A stretch of 64,000 nt of DNA from a marine actinobacterium PHSC20C1 (GCA_000153145.1 CH672415.1:1035206-1099205); one strand, 5' to 3'; shown: positions 28,289 through 37,582, counted from the first letter of the stretch. Numbers and translations are program-made. The notes: generated by a model not told the origin, from the letters alone.

Positions 28289-29116
28289 TTAGGCGCCTAC
28301 CTTGAAGCGTGCAAAACCTGTAACGGTAATGCCCGCATCGGCGGATACCTTAGCGATCGATACTTTGTTGTCACGCGCGTAGTCCTGGTCAAGCAAGGCG
28401 ACCTGCTTGAAGAACGCACCGAGACGACCTTCGACGATCTTGGGGAGAGCAGCATCAGGCTTGCCCTCTCCGCGGCTGATTTCCTCAACGATGCGACGTT
28501 CGTTCTCGACATCGTCAGCCGGAACTTCTTCGCGCGAGAGGTACGTGGGTGCAGCGAACGAGATGTGCTGCGCGATTCCGCGAGCAGTCTCGGCGTCATC
28601 ACCGGAGTAAGCAACAACAACGCCAACCTGCGGTGGCAGGTCCTTGTTGGTGCGGTGCATGTAGACCTCAAACGAGTCACCCTCGAGCTTGGTCAGTCGG
28701 CGCAATTCGAACTTCTCGCCCAGGATCGCCGCTTCATCGTCGATGAGTTGCGCAACGGTGCTCGATCCAGCGGGTGCCGCAAGTCCCTCTTCAACGGTTG
28801 ATGCACCGGCAGCTGCAACAGCAGCAGCAACGGCCTCGCCGAGAGCAACGAACTTGTCGCTCTTGGCTACGAAGTCGGTCTCGCACGCGAGCTCGATGAT
28901 CGTTGTCGAGGTACCAGACGACTGTGCGGCGATGAGGCCTTCGCTGGTGGAACGGTCTGAACGCTTCGCGTTGCTCTTGGCACCGCGCAGACGCAGAAGC
29001 TCGGTGGCCTTCTCGAGGTCACCGCCCGCTTCTACGAGAGCATTCTTGGTCTCAACCATGCCGGTGCCGAGGCGCTCGCGCAGGGTTTTGAGGTCTTCGA
29101 GGCTAAAGTCTGCCAT
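28289..29116 (-). CDS. tsf: translation elongation factor Ts
   Basis: EF-Ts, the nucleotide exchange factor that reloads EF-Tu with GTP, 275 residues. The N-terminal UBA-like domain has LKTLRERLGTGMVETKNAL and GGDLEKATELLR, and the core exchange region with ACETDFVAKSDKFV is present. Length and order (rpsB-tsf-pyrH-frr) are the common bacterial ones. It starts 11 bases after the rpsB stop and is followed by a strong terminator hairpin. Confidence 0.97.
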   Translation of the reverse strand: MADFSLEDLKTLRERLGTGMVETKNALVEAGGDLEKATELLRLRGAKSNAKRSDRSTSEGLIAAQSSGTSTTIIELACETDFVAKSDKFVALGEAVAAAVAAAGASTVEEGLAAPAGSSTVAQLIDDEAAILGEKFELRRLTKLEGDSFEVYMHRTNKDLPPQVGVVVAYSGDDAETARGIAQHISFAAPTYLSREEVPADDVENERRIVEEISRGEGKPDAALPKIVEGRLGAFFKQVALLDQDYARDNKVSIAKVSADAGITVTGFARFKVGA

Positions 29117-29127
29117 CTTTCGAATCC

Positions 29128-30171
29128 TTACTTCTTGTCGTCGGCTGCGTCAGCGGCCTTCGCGGGAGTCTTCTTTGCGGCGGGCTTGGCAGCAGGCTTT
29201 GCAGCCTTCGCCTCGTCCTTGTCAGCAGCAGGCTTTGCAGCCTTCTCAGCCTTGACAGGCTCTGCGGCTTTTTCGGCCTTGACTGGTGCTTCGGCCTTCT
29301 CAACCTTGGCAGCCTTGGCGGGCTCTGCAGCCTTCTCGGCCGGTGCAGGCTCTTCGGTCTTTGCAGCCTCTTCGGCCGGTGCAGGCTCTTCTGCCTTTGC
29401 AGCAGCGTCAGCGTCAGCCTGACCGAGAAGCTCAGCTTCCCACGCAGCCATGGGCTCTACTTCTTTGCCCTCTTCTGGCTTCTGGTGGCGCTGGATGAGG
29501 CCCTCAGCAGCAGCGTCAGCAACGATGCGCGTGAGGAGACCTACCGAGCGGATGGCGTCGTCGTTGCCCGGGATCGGGTACGCAACGTCGTCGGGGTCGC
29601 AGTTGGTGTCGAGGATCGCGATGACGGGGATACCCAGCTTGTGAGCTTCGTCGATTGCGAGGTGCTCTTTCTTGGTGTCGACGATCCAGATTGCCGAAGG
29701 AGTCTTCGTGAGGTTACGGATACCACCGAGGCTCTTCTGCAGCTTCACAAGCTCGCGCTTCTGAATGAGAAGTTCCTTCTTGGTGAAACCACGCGTGGTG
29801 TCGTCGAAGTCAACTTCTTCGAGTTCCTTCATGCGCGCAAGACGCTTGGAAACCGTCTGGAAGTTGGTGAGGAGTCCACCGAGCCAGCGCTGGTTGACGT
29901 AGGGCTGGCCTACGCGCAGTGCCTGCTCAGCGATCGTGCCCTGTGCCTGCTTCTTGGTACCGACGAAGAGGATGGTTCCGCCGTGGGCGACCGTCTCCTT
30001 GACGTAGTCATACGTCGCGTCGATGTGAGCAAGGGACTGCTGCAGGTCGATGATGTGGCTACCCGAGCGCTCGGTCAGAATAAAGCGCTTCATTTTCGGG
30101 TTCCAACGACGAGTCTGGTGTCCGAAGTGTACGCCGCTGTCGAGCAGCTGGCGAATGGTTACGACGGCCAT
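29128..30171 (-). CDS. rpsB: 30S ribosomal protein S2 with long C-terminal tail
   Basis: Ribosomal protein S2. The core reads normally from [22 protein letters not shown]; the ATG at 30171 is chosen because AAAAGGAGG stands upstream, and an upstream in-frame start would add 13 non-family residues. After about residue 245 the protein continues for 100 residues in a low-complexity Ala/Lys/Glu/Pro tail with repeated EEPAPAE and KAEKAAEP segments. Such tails occur in actinobacterial S2 and have no fixed role. The gene heads the rpsB-tsf transcript; a promoter and hairpin lie upstream. Confidence 0.97.
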   Translation of the reverse strand: MAVVTIRQLLDSGVHFGHQTRRWNPKMKRFILTERSGSHIIDLQQSLAHIDATYDYVKETVAHGGTILFVGTKKQAQGTIAEQALRVGQPYVNQRWLGGLLTNFQTVSKRLARMKELEEVDFDDTTRGFTKKELLIQKRELVKLQKSLGGIRNLTKTPSAIWIVDTKKEHLAIDEAHKLGIPVIAILDTNCDPDDVAYPIPGNDDAIRSVGLLTRIVADAAAEGLIQRHQKPEEGKEVEPMAAWEAELLGQADADAAAKAEEPAPAEEAAKTEEPAPAEKAAEPAKAAKVEKAEAPVKAEKAAEPVKAEKAAKPAADKDEAKAAKPAAKPAAKKTPAKAADAADDKK

Positions 30172-30491
30172 GGCCGTCCTCCTTTTCTGGCTCACTGCTG
30201 CCCATGGCAACAGCTGCCTTCTCAGTTAATACTCGCGACCGGTTGGCGCGAATCCTGGTGCCCGGGCATACCTCCGCCCCAATCGCAGTGATGCACGAGA
30301 GGGGACTGAGTGGAGATAGCGGCCGTGTGTCGCGGTAGTTGTACTGCAACGGGGCACGCGTAGTCACCGCGAATACACGCGGTGCTGCAAAAATCATACC
30401 ATCGCTCCCCCACAACTTCATCCTCGACTGGGTTGCTCCCCAACTCGTCGTTTCGAGAGCTCAGCGCTGTGCCATCAACGACAGTGAGTGG
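30172..30491. other. gene-free interval upstream of rpsB and the M23 gene
   Basis: 320 bases with no gene. It holds the divergent control region of rpsB (minus) and the M23 peptidase (plus): an rpsB ribosome site next to 30171, an inverted repeat at 30365-30384 and a promoter-like -10 at 30393-30398. The rest shows no coding signal or strong repeat that I can find. Confidence 0.7.
30365..30398 (-). promoter_or_regulatory. candidate rpsB promoter and leader hairpin
   Basis: On the minus strand TGGTATGAT gives an extended -10 (TATGAT at 30398-30393). Just downstream, CACCGCG (30365-30371) and CGCGGTG (30378-30384) form a perfect 7-bp stem with a 6-base loop. The transcript would begin near 30386, with a leader of about 215 nt, and the hairpin would be its first element. 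Autoregulation by S2 is a hypothesis. Confidence 0.4.
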
Positions 30492-30983
30492 ATGCTTCGA
30501 GTCACGGTTTCGGTCATCCTCGCGCTCATCGCGCTTCCGCTTGTCGGCGCGAGTGCTGCTGCTTCCACGATCCAACCGTGGGAATGGCCGATCGAAGCTC
30601 CGCATCCGATCGTGCGGCCCTATCTTGCACCTGAAACCCCGTACTCCCCCGGTCACCGCGGGATAGACATCGCTGCCGGTTCAACCTCTGAAGTCCGAGC
30701 ACCGGCTGCTGGCGTCGTGCATTATTCGGGTCGCGTCGTTGACCGCCCTGTGTTGTCAATCCGGCATGACGGCGGTGTGATCTCCAGCTACGAGCCCGTG
30801 ACGAGCGCGCTGGCGCCCGGGGACACTGTTGTGGGCGGCCAAATTGTTGGCGAGTTGCATGCGGGACACTGCGTCCAACGCTGCTTGCACTTTGGTGTTC
30901 GCCTCGACGGGGAGTACGTTTCTCCACTCAACTACTTGGCGGCAATTCCGAGAGCAATTCTGCTCCCCACACGAGGGCACTAG
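30492..30983 (+). CDS. M23 family metallopeptidase, secreted
   Basis: A 163-residue secreted LytM-type protein beginning with a signal peptide (about 1-25) at the ATG 30492; the longer upstream frame is not signal-like. The zinc-binding residues are His and Asp of GHRGIDIA and the second His of the C-terminal site. That site reads RCLHFGV, where many LytM enzymes have H-L-H, so the first histidine is replaced by cysteine. Peptidoglycan endopeptidase or a regulatory role is inferred. It lies divergently from rpsB, a common actinobacterial neighbourhood. Confidence 0.85.
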   Translation: MLRVTVSVILALIALPLVGASAAASTIQPWEWPIEAPHPIVRPYLAPETPYSPGHRGIDIAAGSTSEVRAPAAGVVHYSGRVVDRPVLSIRHDGGVISSYEPVTSALAPGDTVVGGQIVGELHAGHCVQRCLHFGVRLDGEYVSPLNYLAAIPRAILLPTRGH

Positions 30984-30999
30984 CCATGCATCTGGTCGG

Positions 31000-33102
31000 T
31001 TACTTGAGCGACGAGTGGTCGACGGCATGTTTGGGGGTGCGAACCTCTGCACCGACTGAGATCACTCGTCCCGGCCACCAGAACTTCTCGCCTGCGATGA
31101 ACGCAAGCGATGGCACAATCACGGTGCGCACGAGGAGCGTGTCTAACAGCACACCGATACAGACGATGATTCCAATCTGAGTAAGCGTGATGAGCGGAAG
31201 TACACCGAGCACCGCGAACACCGCCGCGAGCAAAATACCAGCACTCGTGATAACTCCACCGGTCGAAGACAGAGCACGGATCATGCCTGTGCGTGTTCCA
31301 TGTTCGACAGCTTCTTCTCGAGCTCTCGTCACTAGGAAGATGTTGTAGTCAACACCCAGCGCGACCAAGAACAGGAAGCTGAACAGCACAACGTTCGTAT
31401 CAATCGCCGGGAACCCAAACACGGACTCGAACAGCAGCCAACTGGCTCCGAGGCTGGCAAAGAACGAAGCGACAACAGTAAGCAACAGCAATAGCGGTGC
31501 GACTAGCGACCGCAGCAAGATCACGAGCACGATGAATACGAGCCCCAAGATGAGGGGGATCACGAGATCTTGATCATTCTGCTGGGCATGCTGCACATCG
31601 AGAGCTTGAGCATCCAACCCACCGACAAGAGCATCGGCGCCGTCGATCGTCGAGAGTTCGGCGCGAAGAGCCTCAATGGCAGCAAACGATGCATCAGTTT
31701 CGGCCGCGTCATCCAACACCACGGTTATTTGCGTGATGCCATCCGCGGCCGCCGTGCTCTCCCCGATGCGGACCGAGTCCACTCCGCTAACGCCCTCGGC
31801 AGCCTGGGCAACAACATCGGCGTAGTCGGAGTTCGCGATGACGGACGCCGGTGAACCACTGCCGGCGGGAAAAGCATCCGCGATGATCTCTTGACCCTGC
31901 ACCGCTTCGGGAACCTGGGTAAAGCTTTCGGTTTGCGAGAGGCCGATCTTGATCTGGGGAACGCCTAACGAGAGTGCGCCGAGGACGACCGCTCCCAGGA
32001 CGGCAACAACCACGGGCTTCTTAGATACGAGCACGCCCAGCTTGTGCCAGACGCCACGCTCAGCGGAGCCTTCGGTTCCGAACTTAGGGATGTATGGCCA
32101 GAAGAGTCCGCGACCGAATAGTACGAGCGCTGCCGGCAAAACGATAAGAGCGAAGATCATTGCGATAACAACACCGGTTGCACACGCAATTCCTAGTGCC
32201 CGGTTGCCCTGCAACTCGGCAAAGACAAGAGTAAGAAGGGCAAGTACGACTGTGCTGCCGCTCGCAATAATTGCGGGGCCGGCACCACGCAATGCTCGCG
32301 ACATGGCATCGCGGCGGTCCTCGACCAGGCGGAGTTCGTCTCGGTAGCGCGCAATTAGGAGCAGCGCGTAGTTAGTGCCAGCGCCGAAGACCAGTACCGA
32401 GAGGATGCCCGTTACTGAAGCATCCAGTTGGATGCCCGCGAGCGCTGCAACTCGTGCTGCCACAATTCCGGCTAGTCCGTCTGCGATACCGACAACAACG
32501 AGCGGAACGAGCCAGAGCCAGGGGCTGCGATAGGTGACTAGGAGCAATACTGCTACGACAATCACGGTTGTGAGCAGCAGAGTGAAGTCAGCACCCTCGA
32601 AGACTGCGGCGATGTCCACCGCGAACCCTTCTGGTCCGCTCAATAGCGCGGTTAGTCCGCTGGGAAGGTCGGCGTTGGCTGCTGTGCGGATCTGGTCGGC
32701 ACGAGCGGCCTGCTCTGCTGCTTCGGAGAGTTTGTCGAGGGGAACGGTGACGAGCGCCGTGGTTCCGTCGTCAGAAAACGCGGGCGGAGGGACGAAGCCT
32801 TCGGCAGAATAGTCGCTGAGCGCCCCCGCTGCCGTGGTTACCGCGGCACTATCAGCATCGCTGAGGGCGTCTCCATCGCGGCTAAATACGAGAAGTGCGA
32901 CTGTGGAGTCTGCGCCGGGAAGGGCTTCTGCAGCGGCTGCCGCTTGAGCGGATTCTGCAGAGTCCGGCAGCCCAATTCCAGGCAGAGTTCCCTCTTCATT
33001 GCCGGTTCCTGCCGCAAAGATCGCGCCAGACACAAGGAGCGCGCCCAGCAAAACGATCCACGACGTGCGCCGAGACGTGATGAATGACCTGAGGCGAGAC
33101 AT
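31000..33102 (-). CDS. MMPL/RND family transporter
   Basis: A 700-residue MMPL-type exporter made of two similar halves, each with a helix, a large extracytoplasmic domain and a bundle of helices (about twelve helices in total). The conserved second-half region with FLFLVALGVDYNIFLVTRAREEA and the first-half AGTNYALLLIARYRDEL segments carry the Asp/Tyr positions of the proton relay. Such proteins export lipids, glycolipids or drugs. The ATG at 33102 has an AGAAGGAG site; a 59-residue upstream extension is rejected. A divergent MarR regulator and an operator-like palindrome suggest ligand-controlled repression. Confidence 0.93.
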   Translation of the reverse strand: MSRLRSFITSRRTSWIVLLGALLVSGAIFAAGTGNEEGTLPGIGLPDSAESAQAAAAAEALPGADSTVALLVFSRDGDALSDADSAAVTTAAGALSDYSAEGFVPPPAFSDDGTTALVTVPLDKLSEAAEQAARADQIRTAANADLPSGLTALLSGPEGFAVDIAAVFEGADFTLLLTTVIVVAVLLLVTYRSPWLWLVPLVVVGIADGLAGIVAARVAALAGIQLDASVTGILSVLVFGAGTNYALLLIARYRDELRLVEDRRDAMSRALRGAGPAIIASGSTVVLALLTLVFAELQGNRALGIACATGVVIAMIFALIVLPAALVLFGRGLFWPYIPKFGTEGSAERGVWHKLGVLVSKKPVVVAVLGAVVLGALSLGVPQIKIGLSQTESFTQVPEAVQGQEIIADAFPAGSGSPASVIANSDYADVVAQAAEGVSGVDSVRIGESTAAADGITQITVVLDDAAETDASFAAIEALRAELSTIDGADALVGGLDAQALDVQHAQQNDQDLVIPLILGLVFIVLVILLRSLVAPLLLLLTVVASFFASLGASWLLFESVFGFPAIDTNVVLFSFLFLVALGVDYNIFLVTRAREEAVEHGTRTGMIRALSSTGGVITSAGILLAAVFAVLGVLPLITLTQIGIIVCIGVLLDTLLVRTVIVPSLAFIAGEKFWWPGRVISVGAEVRTPKHAVDHSSLK

Positions 33103-33122
33103 CGCACTCCTTCTGAACCCTA

Positions 33123-33151
33123 AGTATTTCAATTGGTTAGATATTAGACAA
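33123..33151 (-). promoter_or_regulatory. MMPL promoter overlapped by a palindromic operator
   Basis: On the minus strand, TTGTCT (33151-33146), a 17-base spacer and AATACT (33128-33123) form a fair promoter for the MMPL gene. The imperfect palindrome TTGGTTAGATATTAGACAA (33133-33151) covers the -35 and spacer, the classical position for a MarR repressor. Confidence 0.5.
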
Positions 33152-33180
33152 GTTAGGAATATAGCCGTAAACTGCGAAGC

Positions 33181-33759
33181 ATGCAACACAGTGAAGAAGC
33201 ACCGGCGAGACCCGAAGCTCGACGCCCGACGCAATTGCTTCGCGACATTCTCGATACAAGCGAGGAGTTCGAACAACACGTAGGCCGAACTCTCTCAGTG
33301 AACGCCCGAGACCTCGAGGCCATGGAGCACCTCATCATGCATGGGCCGCTTGCTCCCACTGAGTTGTCTCGTCGACTCAACATCTCCACCGCCGCTGTAA
33401 CCGCCGTTATCGACCGCCTCATTGGTGTTGGTCACGTCTCGCGGGTGCAGCATCCCACCGATCGCCGCAGCGTCGTCGTCGTACCCAACCCCCGGTCCGT
33501 CGAAACCGCGATGGCAACGCTCATGCCCATGATCATGGGCATCGATCGCGTTCTCGACGAGTTCGACGACTCTGAAAAGCAAGTGATCGAGCGGTATCTC
33601 GACCGAGTAGTCACGATCTATCGGGAGCAGCTTCCTGAGCCGAGCGAGGTGCCACCCCCGAAGCCAGCAATTGCTCCGCGACGTGTCGAGAAGCCAGGGC
33701 CGCGACGCTCATCCTGGAAGCCTGAAACGCACCTCGACGCAACCACTTTCACTGGTTGA
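33181..33759 (+). CDS. MarR family transcriptional regulator
   Basis: A 192-residue MarR-fold regulator. The winged helix is clear: PTELSRRLNISTAAVTAVID is the recognition-helix region and the wing has VSRVQHPTDRRSVVVV. After about residue 155 it has a disordered Pro/Arg tail. The gene is divergent from the MMPL exporter with only 78 bases between the starts, including a palindrome; it probably represses that gene and itself until an inducer binds. The ATG at 33181 has a weak ribosome site. Confidence 0.92.
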   Translation: MQHSEEAPARPEARRPTQLLRDILDTSEEFEQHVGRTLSVNARDLEAMEHLIMHGPLAPTELSRRLNISTAAVTAVIDRLIGVGHVSRVQHPTDRRSVVVVPNPRSVETAMATLMPMIMGIDRVLDEFDDSEKQVIERYLDRVVTIYREQLPEPSEVPPPKPAIAPRRVEKPGPRRSSWKPETHLDATTFTG

Positions 33760-33775
33760 AATCCCCCGGCGCCAG

Positions 33776-34702
33776 TCAGGCTCGAGGATGCGCCGTGCGA
33801 TAGCTCTCGCGCAGGCGTTCCGTTGACACATGCGTATACAGCTGAGTGGTGCCGAGACTCGCATGCCCTAACATTTCCTGCACCGCTCGAAGATCTGCAC
33901 CGCCGTCAAGCAGATGAGTTGCGGCCGTGTGGCGCAACGTGTGCGGGCCAGAGCCACCAGAACCCGGAACCTCCGCAAGCAAGTGGGCAATGACCTCATA
34001 CACGGTTCGAGTGCTTACACGTTTGCCTCGGGCTCCCACAAACAGCGGTGCCGAGCCGTCAGTCTCCTCGATTAGCTGAGGCCGCCCACGATCCAAGTAG
34101 TCTGAAATTGCATGGTGCGCGGGTATTCCGAAGGGCACAACCCGCTCCTTAGCCCCCTTGCCAAGCACTCGCACCGTTAGTCGTGAATCGTCGATATCGC
34201 TCAAACTCAACCCAGCAAGTTCGCTGACGCGGAGAGCCGACGCATAAAGAAGCTCGACTATTGCCTGATCGCGCAACGCCACCGGATCTGCGGTGGAGGC
34301 TCGCGTCGCGACACTCTGCAGCATGTCCGCCATTTGGTCGCGATTGAGAACCCGGGGAAGGTGCCGCTCCGCTTTCGGGGCTTTGAGCCGCGCCGCGGCA
34401 TCCGTCGACGATTGATGCGTCTGCTCCAGCCATGCGCTAAAAGCGCGAGATGCTGCGGCCCTGCGCGCGAGGGTCGACTTCGCTAACCCGGCCTGAGACG
34501 CGTGCCACAACCAGTCCCGTAGTAGCTCGAGATCAAGATCGTCGGCTGCAATTGCCCGACGCTCAACAGCAAAACCCACCAGATTGGTGAGATCTGAACG
34601 ATAAGAACGAACCGTGTGCACGCTGAAGCCGCGGTCGGCCGCGAGATACGCGGCGAACTCGTCCACAAGACGGTGAAGGTCCACGCCTCTATCGTGCGGC
34701 AT
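33776..34702 (-). CDS. xerC: tyrosine recombinase XerC
   Basis: The recombinase that, with XerD, resolves chromosome dimers at dif. It has the N-terminal SAM-like core-binding domain and the catalytic set: Arg in SALRVSEL, His-x-x-Arg in HTLRHTAATH, the second His in LGHAS and the nucleophile Tyr in TQLYTHVS. Length 308. The ATG 34702 is used, with a GTG two codons earlier as the alternative. The order xerC, M23 gene, rpsB is typical, but dprA lies 5 kb away here. The divergent SDR gene starts only 38 bases away. Confidence 0.94.
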   Translation of the reverse strand: MPHDRGVDLHRLVDEFAAYLAADRGFSVHTVRSYRSDLTNLVGFAVERRAIAADDLDLELLRDWLWHASQAGLAKSTLARRAAASRAFSAWLEQTHQSSTDAAARLKAPKAERHLPRVLNRDQMADMLQSVATRASTADPVALRDQAIVELLYASALRVSELAGLSLSDIDDSRLTVRVLGKGAKERVVPFGIPAHHAISDYLDRGRPQLIEETDGSAPLFVGARGKRVSTRTVYEVIAHLLAEVPGSGGSGPHTLRHTAATHLLDGGADLRAVQEMLGHASLGTTQLYTHVSTERLRESYRTAHPRA

Positions 34703-34740
34703 GCACACGACAATTGGCCTCGCCGCGATAGCGTTTCGGG

Positions 34741-35547
34741 ATGGCTAATCACACTTCACGCTCGCACGCGGGTGTCGCCCTTGTCACCGGCGCAACGTCA
34801 GGACTCGGTGCAGAGTTTGCCCAACAACTTGCCGAAGGCGGATACGACCTCGTAATCGTTGCGCGCGACCGACCACGACTGGATGCCGTCGCTTCTGCTT
34901 TGCGCGAGAAATTCGGCATCACCGTCGAAGTACTTGCCGCTGACCTCACCGATGCCGCACAGCGGGAGCAGGTCGAAGAGCGACTGCGCTCAGAGAACGC
35001 CCCAGTAACGATGCTCGTAAATAACGCCGGCTACGGGCTCCCTCAAGAATTCGACAAGAACGATATTGACGACGAAGAACGGATGCTCGAATTGCTCGCC
35101 ACCGTTCCGATGCGCCTCAGCCACGCAGTGCTGGCCGGAATGCTGCAAAGGCACTCAGGTACCGTACTTACGGTCGCTAGCATCGCCGGCGAAGCACCAC
35201 TTGGACTCTATGCTGCAGCAAAAGCGTGGCCGATGAGCTTCAGCCGCTGGGCAAACGCGCACTACCGCAGTCGCGGTGTGACGTTCACTGCACTCGCCCC
35301 TGGATTCGTGAGAACCGAGTTTCATGCTCGACTTGGAATCGAACGCGAATCGATGGCGCCGAAATGGATGTGGCTCGATGCGGGGTTCGTGGTGCGCTCG
35401 GCTCTGCGCAGTGCGGTCCGCGGTCGCGCCGTCTCGATTCCGAGCGTGCGCTACAAACTACTGTGGGCGGTAGTGAAAATCGCACAACCGGTGATCTTGA
35501 TCTTCGTTGCTCGCGCAAGCCGGAAGTCAGCGGCAGGATCCCGTTAG
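34741..35547 (+). CDS. short-chain dehydrogenase/reductase
   Basis: A 268-residue classical SDR. The cofactor motif TGATSGLG is at residues 17-24, an NNAG motif follows, the catalytic Ser is in TVASIAGEA, and YAAAK gives the Tyr/Lys pair. The substrate is not recognisable. The C-terminus is hydrophobic and may attach to the membrane. There is no ribosome site before the ATG, and TAGCGT lies six bases upstream, so the transcript may be leaderless. Its stop interlocks with that of the nitroreductase. Confidence 0.9.
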   Translation: MANHTSRSHAGVALVTGATSGLGAEFAQQLAEGGYDLVIVARDRPRLDAVASALREKFGITVEVLAADLTDAAQREQVEERLRSENAPVTMLVNNAGYGLPQEFDKNDIDDEERMLELLATVPMRLSHAVLAGMLQRHSGTVLTVASIAGEAPLGLYAAAKAWPMSFSRWANAHYRSRGVTFTALAPGFVRTEFHARLGIERESMAPKWMWLDAGFVVRSALRSAVRGRAVSIPSVRYKLLWAVVKIAQPVILIFVARASRKSAAGSR

Positions 35548-36416
35548 CGGATCGTGAACCCGCGTGACTCCACATCGTCCTTGAGGTGGTCGCGTAGCGC
35601 AGCCGAGGGGCCTGCGAGAGTTTCAGGCTTGCTGGTTCGGCGGGCCGTGTGTTCTGCCCAGCCATATTCGGCATCGGGGATCGTCGGAGCTCCGGTTGCA
35701 ACTTGGCGCCCAGCGTAGAGTCCGTTCGCGATCATGACGGCGTCGTAGTCACGCACGTGTTGCTCAATGTCGTCGGCGGAGTACTGCTCGCGGTGAACTA
35801 CAGAGTCGCTCGGGAGCCGAGGCTTGCTGCCACGACGCGCCCCCTCACGCGGGTAGCCAATTGTGAGGCCCGCAATCGCGACTACTCCTTGGGGAAGGCC
35901 CAGCTCTTCGGCAATGAGGTTTGGCTCGTTGCGCACGGAACCGATGGGAACCGCCCCGAGTCCCAGCGATTCGGCGGCCACTAGTGCGTTCTGGAGCGCA
36001 AGGCTCGCATCGAGGGATGCGGTGAGGAACATCTCGAGATTGTTGGCCGCGTACGTGTGACCTTGGCGTTGCGCGAGATAGTGAAGTCGCGATATGTCAG
36101 CGCAGAAGATCAGCATGACGGGGGCTTCGGCGACGTAACGCTGATCGCCAACGAGATGCGCCAGGCGGGCACGGCGCTCCACATTCTCGACAACAACAAT
36201 GCTGTACGCCTGAAGGTTTGAGGATGTCGGCGCACTGCGCGAAGAAACCAGAATTGCTTCGAGAACTTCTTCAGCAATCGGGGTTGCTTCGAAGCTGCGG
36301 ATCGATTCGTGGCTGGTCAAAACCCGAATGGTACTTGTGACAAACTCCGGCGAAATGGTTCGCTGTTCCATCTCAAATCGCGTGTGCGGAAGTGTGGTGT
36401 CAGCGCCCGGTGTCAT
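35544..36416 (-). CDS. nitroreductase family oxidoreductase, FRP/NfsA-like
   Basis: A 290-residue FMN enzyme of the NfsA/FRP group: an N-terminal HESIRSFEATPI, then SSRSAPTSSNLQAYSIVVVE, typical of flavin binding, and VPIGSVRNEPNLIAEELGLP, with a dimer-forming C-terminal region. It would use NADPH to reduce nitro compounds, quinones or flavin. The start at 36416 has an AAGGA right beside it; an internal ATG at 36371 is an alternative. It lies downstream of the metallophosphoesterase gene and overlaps the SDR stop codon. Confidence 0.88.
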   Translation of the reverse strand: MTPGADTTLPHTRFEMEQRTISPEFVTSTIRVLTSHESIRSFEATPIAEEVLEAILVSSRSAPTSSNLQAYSIVVVENVERRARLAHLVGDQRYVAEAPVMLIFCADISRLHYLAQRQGHTYAANNLEMFLTASLDASLALQNALVAAESLGLGAVPIGSVRNEPNLIAEELGLPQGVVAIAGLTIGYPREGARRGSKPRLPSDSVVHREQYSADDIEQHVRDYDAVMIANGLYAGRQVATGAPTIPDAEYGWAEHTARRTSKPETLAGPSAALRDHLKDDVESRGFTIR

Positions 36417-36471
36417 TCCTTAATGATTTCATGCCACGCCGAATGGTTTATGCACGCTGTTTGCGCTCGGC

Positions 36472-37410
36472 TTACGCGTCCTCTTCGGACGCTGCTGCGT
36501 CGGCTGAGTTGAAAGTGGAGTTCTTTGCAGAGAAAGTTTCGAGCCGATGCTCAGGTGTCATTGCTTCGATCTGTGCCCACGCCTCTGCCGAGTGCCCCGT
36601 AATTTCGGTCGTGTCACCGACCGGGATGATCGAGTGCACTGTCTGTTCCTTATACACATGCACTACGTTGACGGCTTGCCCGAAGTCGACACCAGACAGC
36701 AGTCGATCTTCAGCGCTGAGGTCGAGGGTGTAACACGTCGCGGATGCGACGGAGACGGGGATGCCGGCAAAGGTCGAGTGGGTTGAATAGTGCAGGTGTC
36801 CAGCAAGGATCGCTCTCACGTCGGTGCCACGAAGCACCTCAGCAAGTCTTTCTTGACGTTGAAGTTCTAGCATTCCCATTGCCTCGAGCATCGGGGTGGG
36901 GATCGGCGGATGATGCACTGCAAGTAGGGTGCCGTGCGGAGCCGGGGTGGCAAGTTCGTTGCTTAGCCATTGAAGTTGCGCATCGGTGATGTCGCCGTGA
37001 TGGTAGCCAGGAATGGTGGTGTCGAAGGAGATTATTCGCAGTCCGTCGACCATGTAGACGCGGTCTTGTGGGGCATCCGATTCGTCATCGAAGAGTAGTG
37101 ATGAGTACTGAGCGCGTTCATCATGATTGCCCATGACCCAAATTATTTGAGCCTTCATGCGCGCTGCGGCGGGCTCCACTACTTCACGCAAGCGCTTGTA
37201 GGCGTCTGGTTCACCGAGGTCGGCAAGGTCGCCGGTAAACACTATGGCTTGAGGGCGTGCGGTTGAGCGTTCGAGCTGGGCAAGGGCTTGCTCTAGATGA
37301 TCAATCGTGTTCACGGCACCGTAGAGCGGTCGTCCGCCAGCGAGGAGATGGGTGTCACTGACATGGGCGATGACGTGGCTGGGTGCTGGGTATTGGCCGA
37401 GTTGAATCAC
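36472..37410 (-). CDS. metallophosphoesterase, CpdA-like
   Basis: A 312-residue calcineurin-fold enzyme with all metal-site motifs: SDTHL, GDLADLG, GNHDE, HHPP and GHLHY. The arrangement and length match cyclic-nucleotide phosphodiesterases of the CpdA type, but many family members act on other phosphoesters, so the substrate is not certain. A C-terminal acidic, Ala-rich tail follows the domain. It begins 173 bases after the putP stop region; a terminator lies in that gap. Confidence 0.88.
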   Translation of the reverse strand: MIQLGQYPAPSHVIAHVSDTHLLAGGRPLYGAVNTIDHLEQALAQLERSTARPQAIVFTGDLADLGEPDAYKRLREVVEPAAARMKAQIIWVMGNHDERAQYSSLLFDDESDAPQDRVYMVDGLRIISFDTTIPGYHHGDITDAQLQWLSNELATPAPHGTLLAVHHPPIPTPMLEAMGMLELQRQERLAEVLRGTDVRAILAGHLHYSTHSTFAGIPVSVASATCYTLDLSAEDRLLSGVDFGQAVNVVHVYKEQTVHSIIPVGDTTEITGHSAEAWAQIEAMTPEHRLETFSAKNSTFNSADAAASEEDA

Positions 37411-37505
37411 ACGAATAGCCTAGGTGTCTCGTGTGTCATCCGACAGGGTTGAGCTGTGCTGGTAGTTGCACAGCAGCGGGCCACGTCGTGTCGTTAACGC
37501 AGAAG

Positions 37506-37536
37506 GCCCGCCGCGCCACGAATGTGGCGGGCGGGC
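37506..37536 (-). terminator. hairpin after putP
   Basis: GCCCGCCGCGCCAC pairs with GTGGCGGGCGGGC around a GAAT loop, with one bulged base (37506-37536). It lies 46-76 bases after the putP stop. The following T-run on the minus strand (CTTCTGCGTT) is weak, so it may act with Rho. Confidence 0.6.
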
Positions 37537-37582
37537 ATCCTTAGTGTGTGCGTCTAGCTAGACGCTCACAATTGGGCGGAAC

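Noticed and set aside
33103..33279. A 59-residue N-terminal extension of the MMPL exporter
   Set aside because: It crosses the promoter and operator region and the MarR start; the AGAAGGAG site supports 33102.
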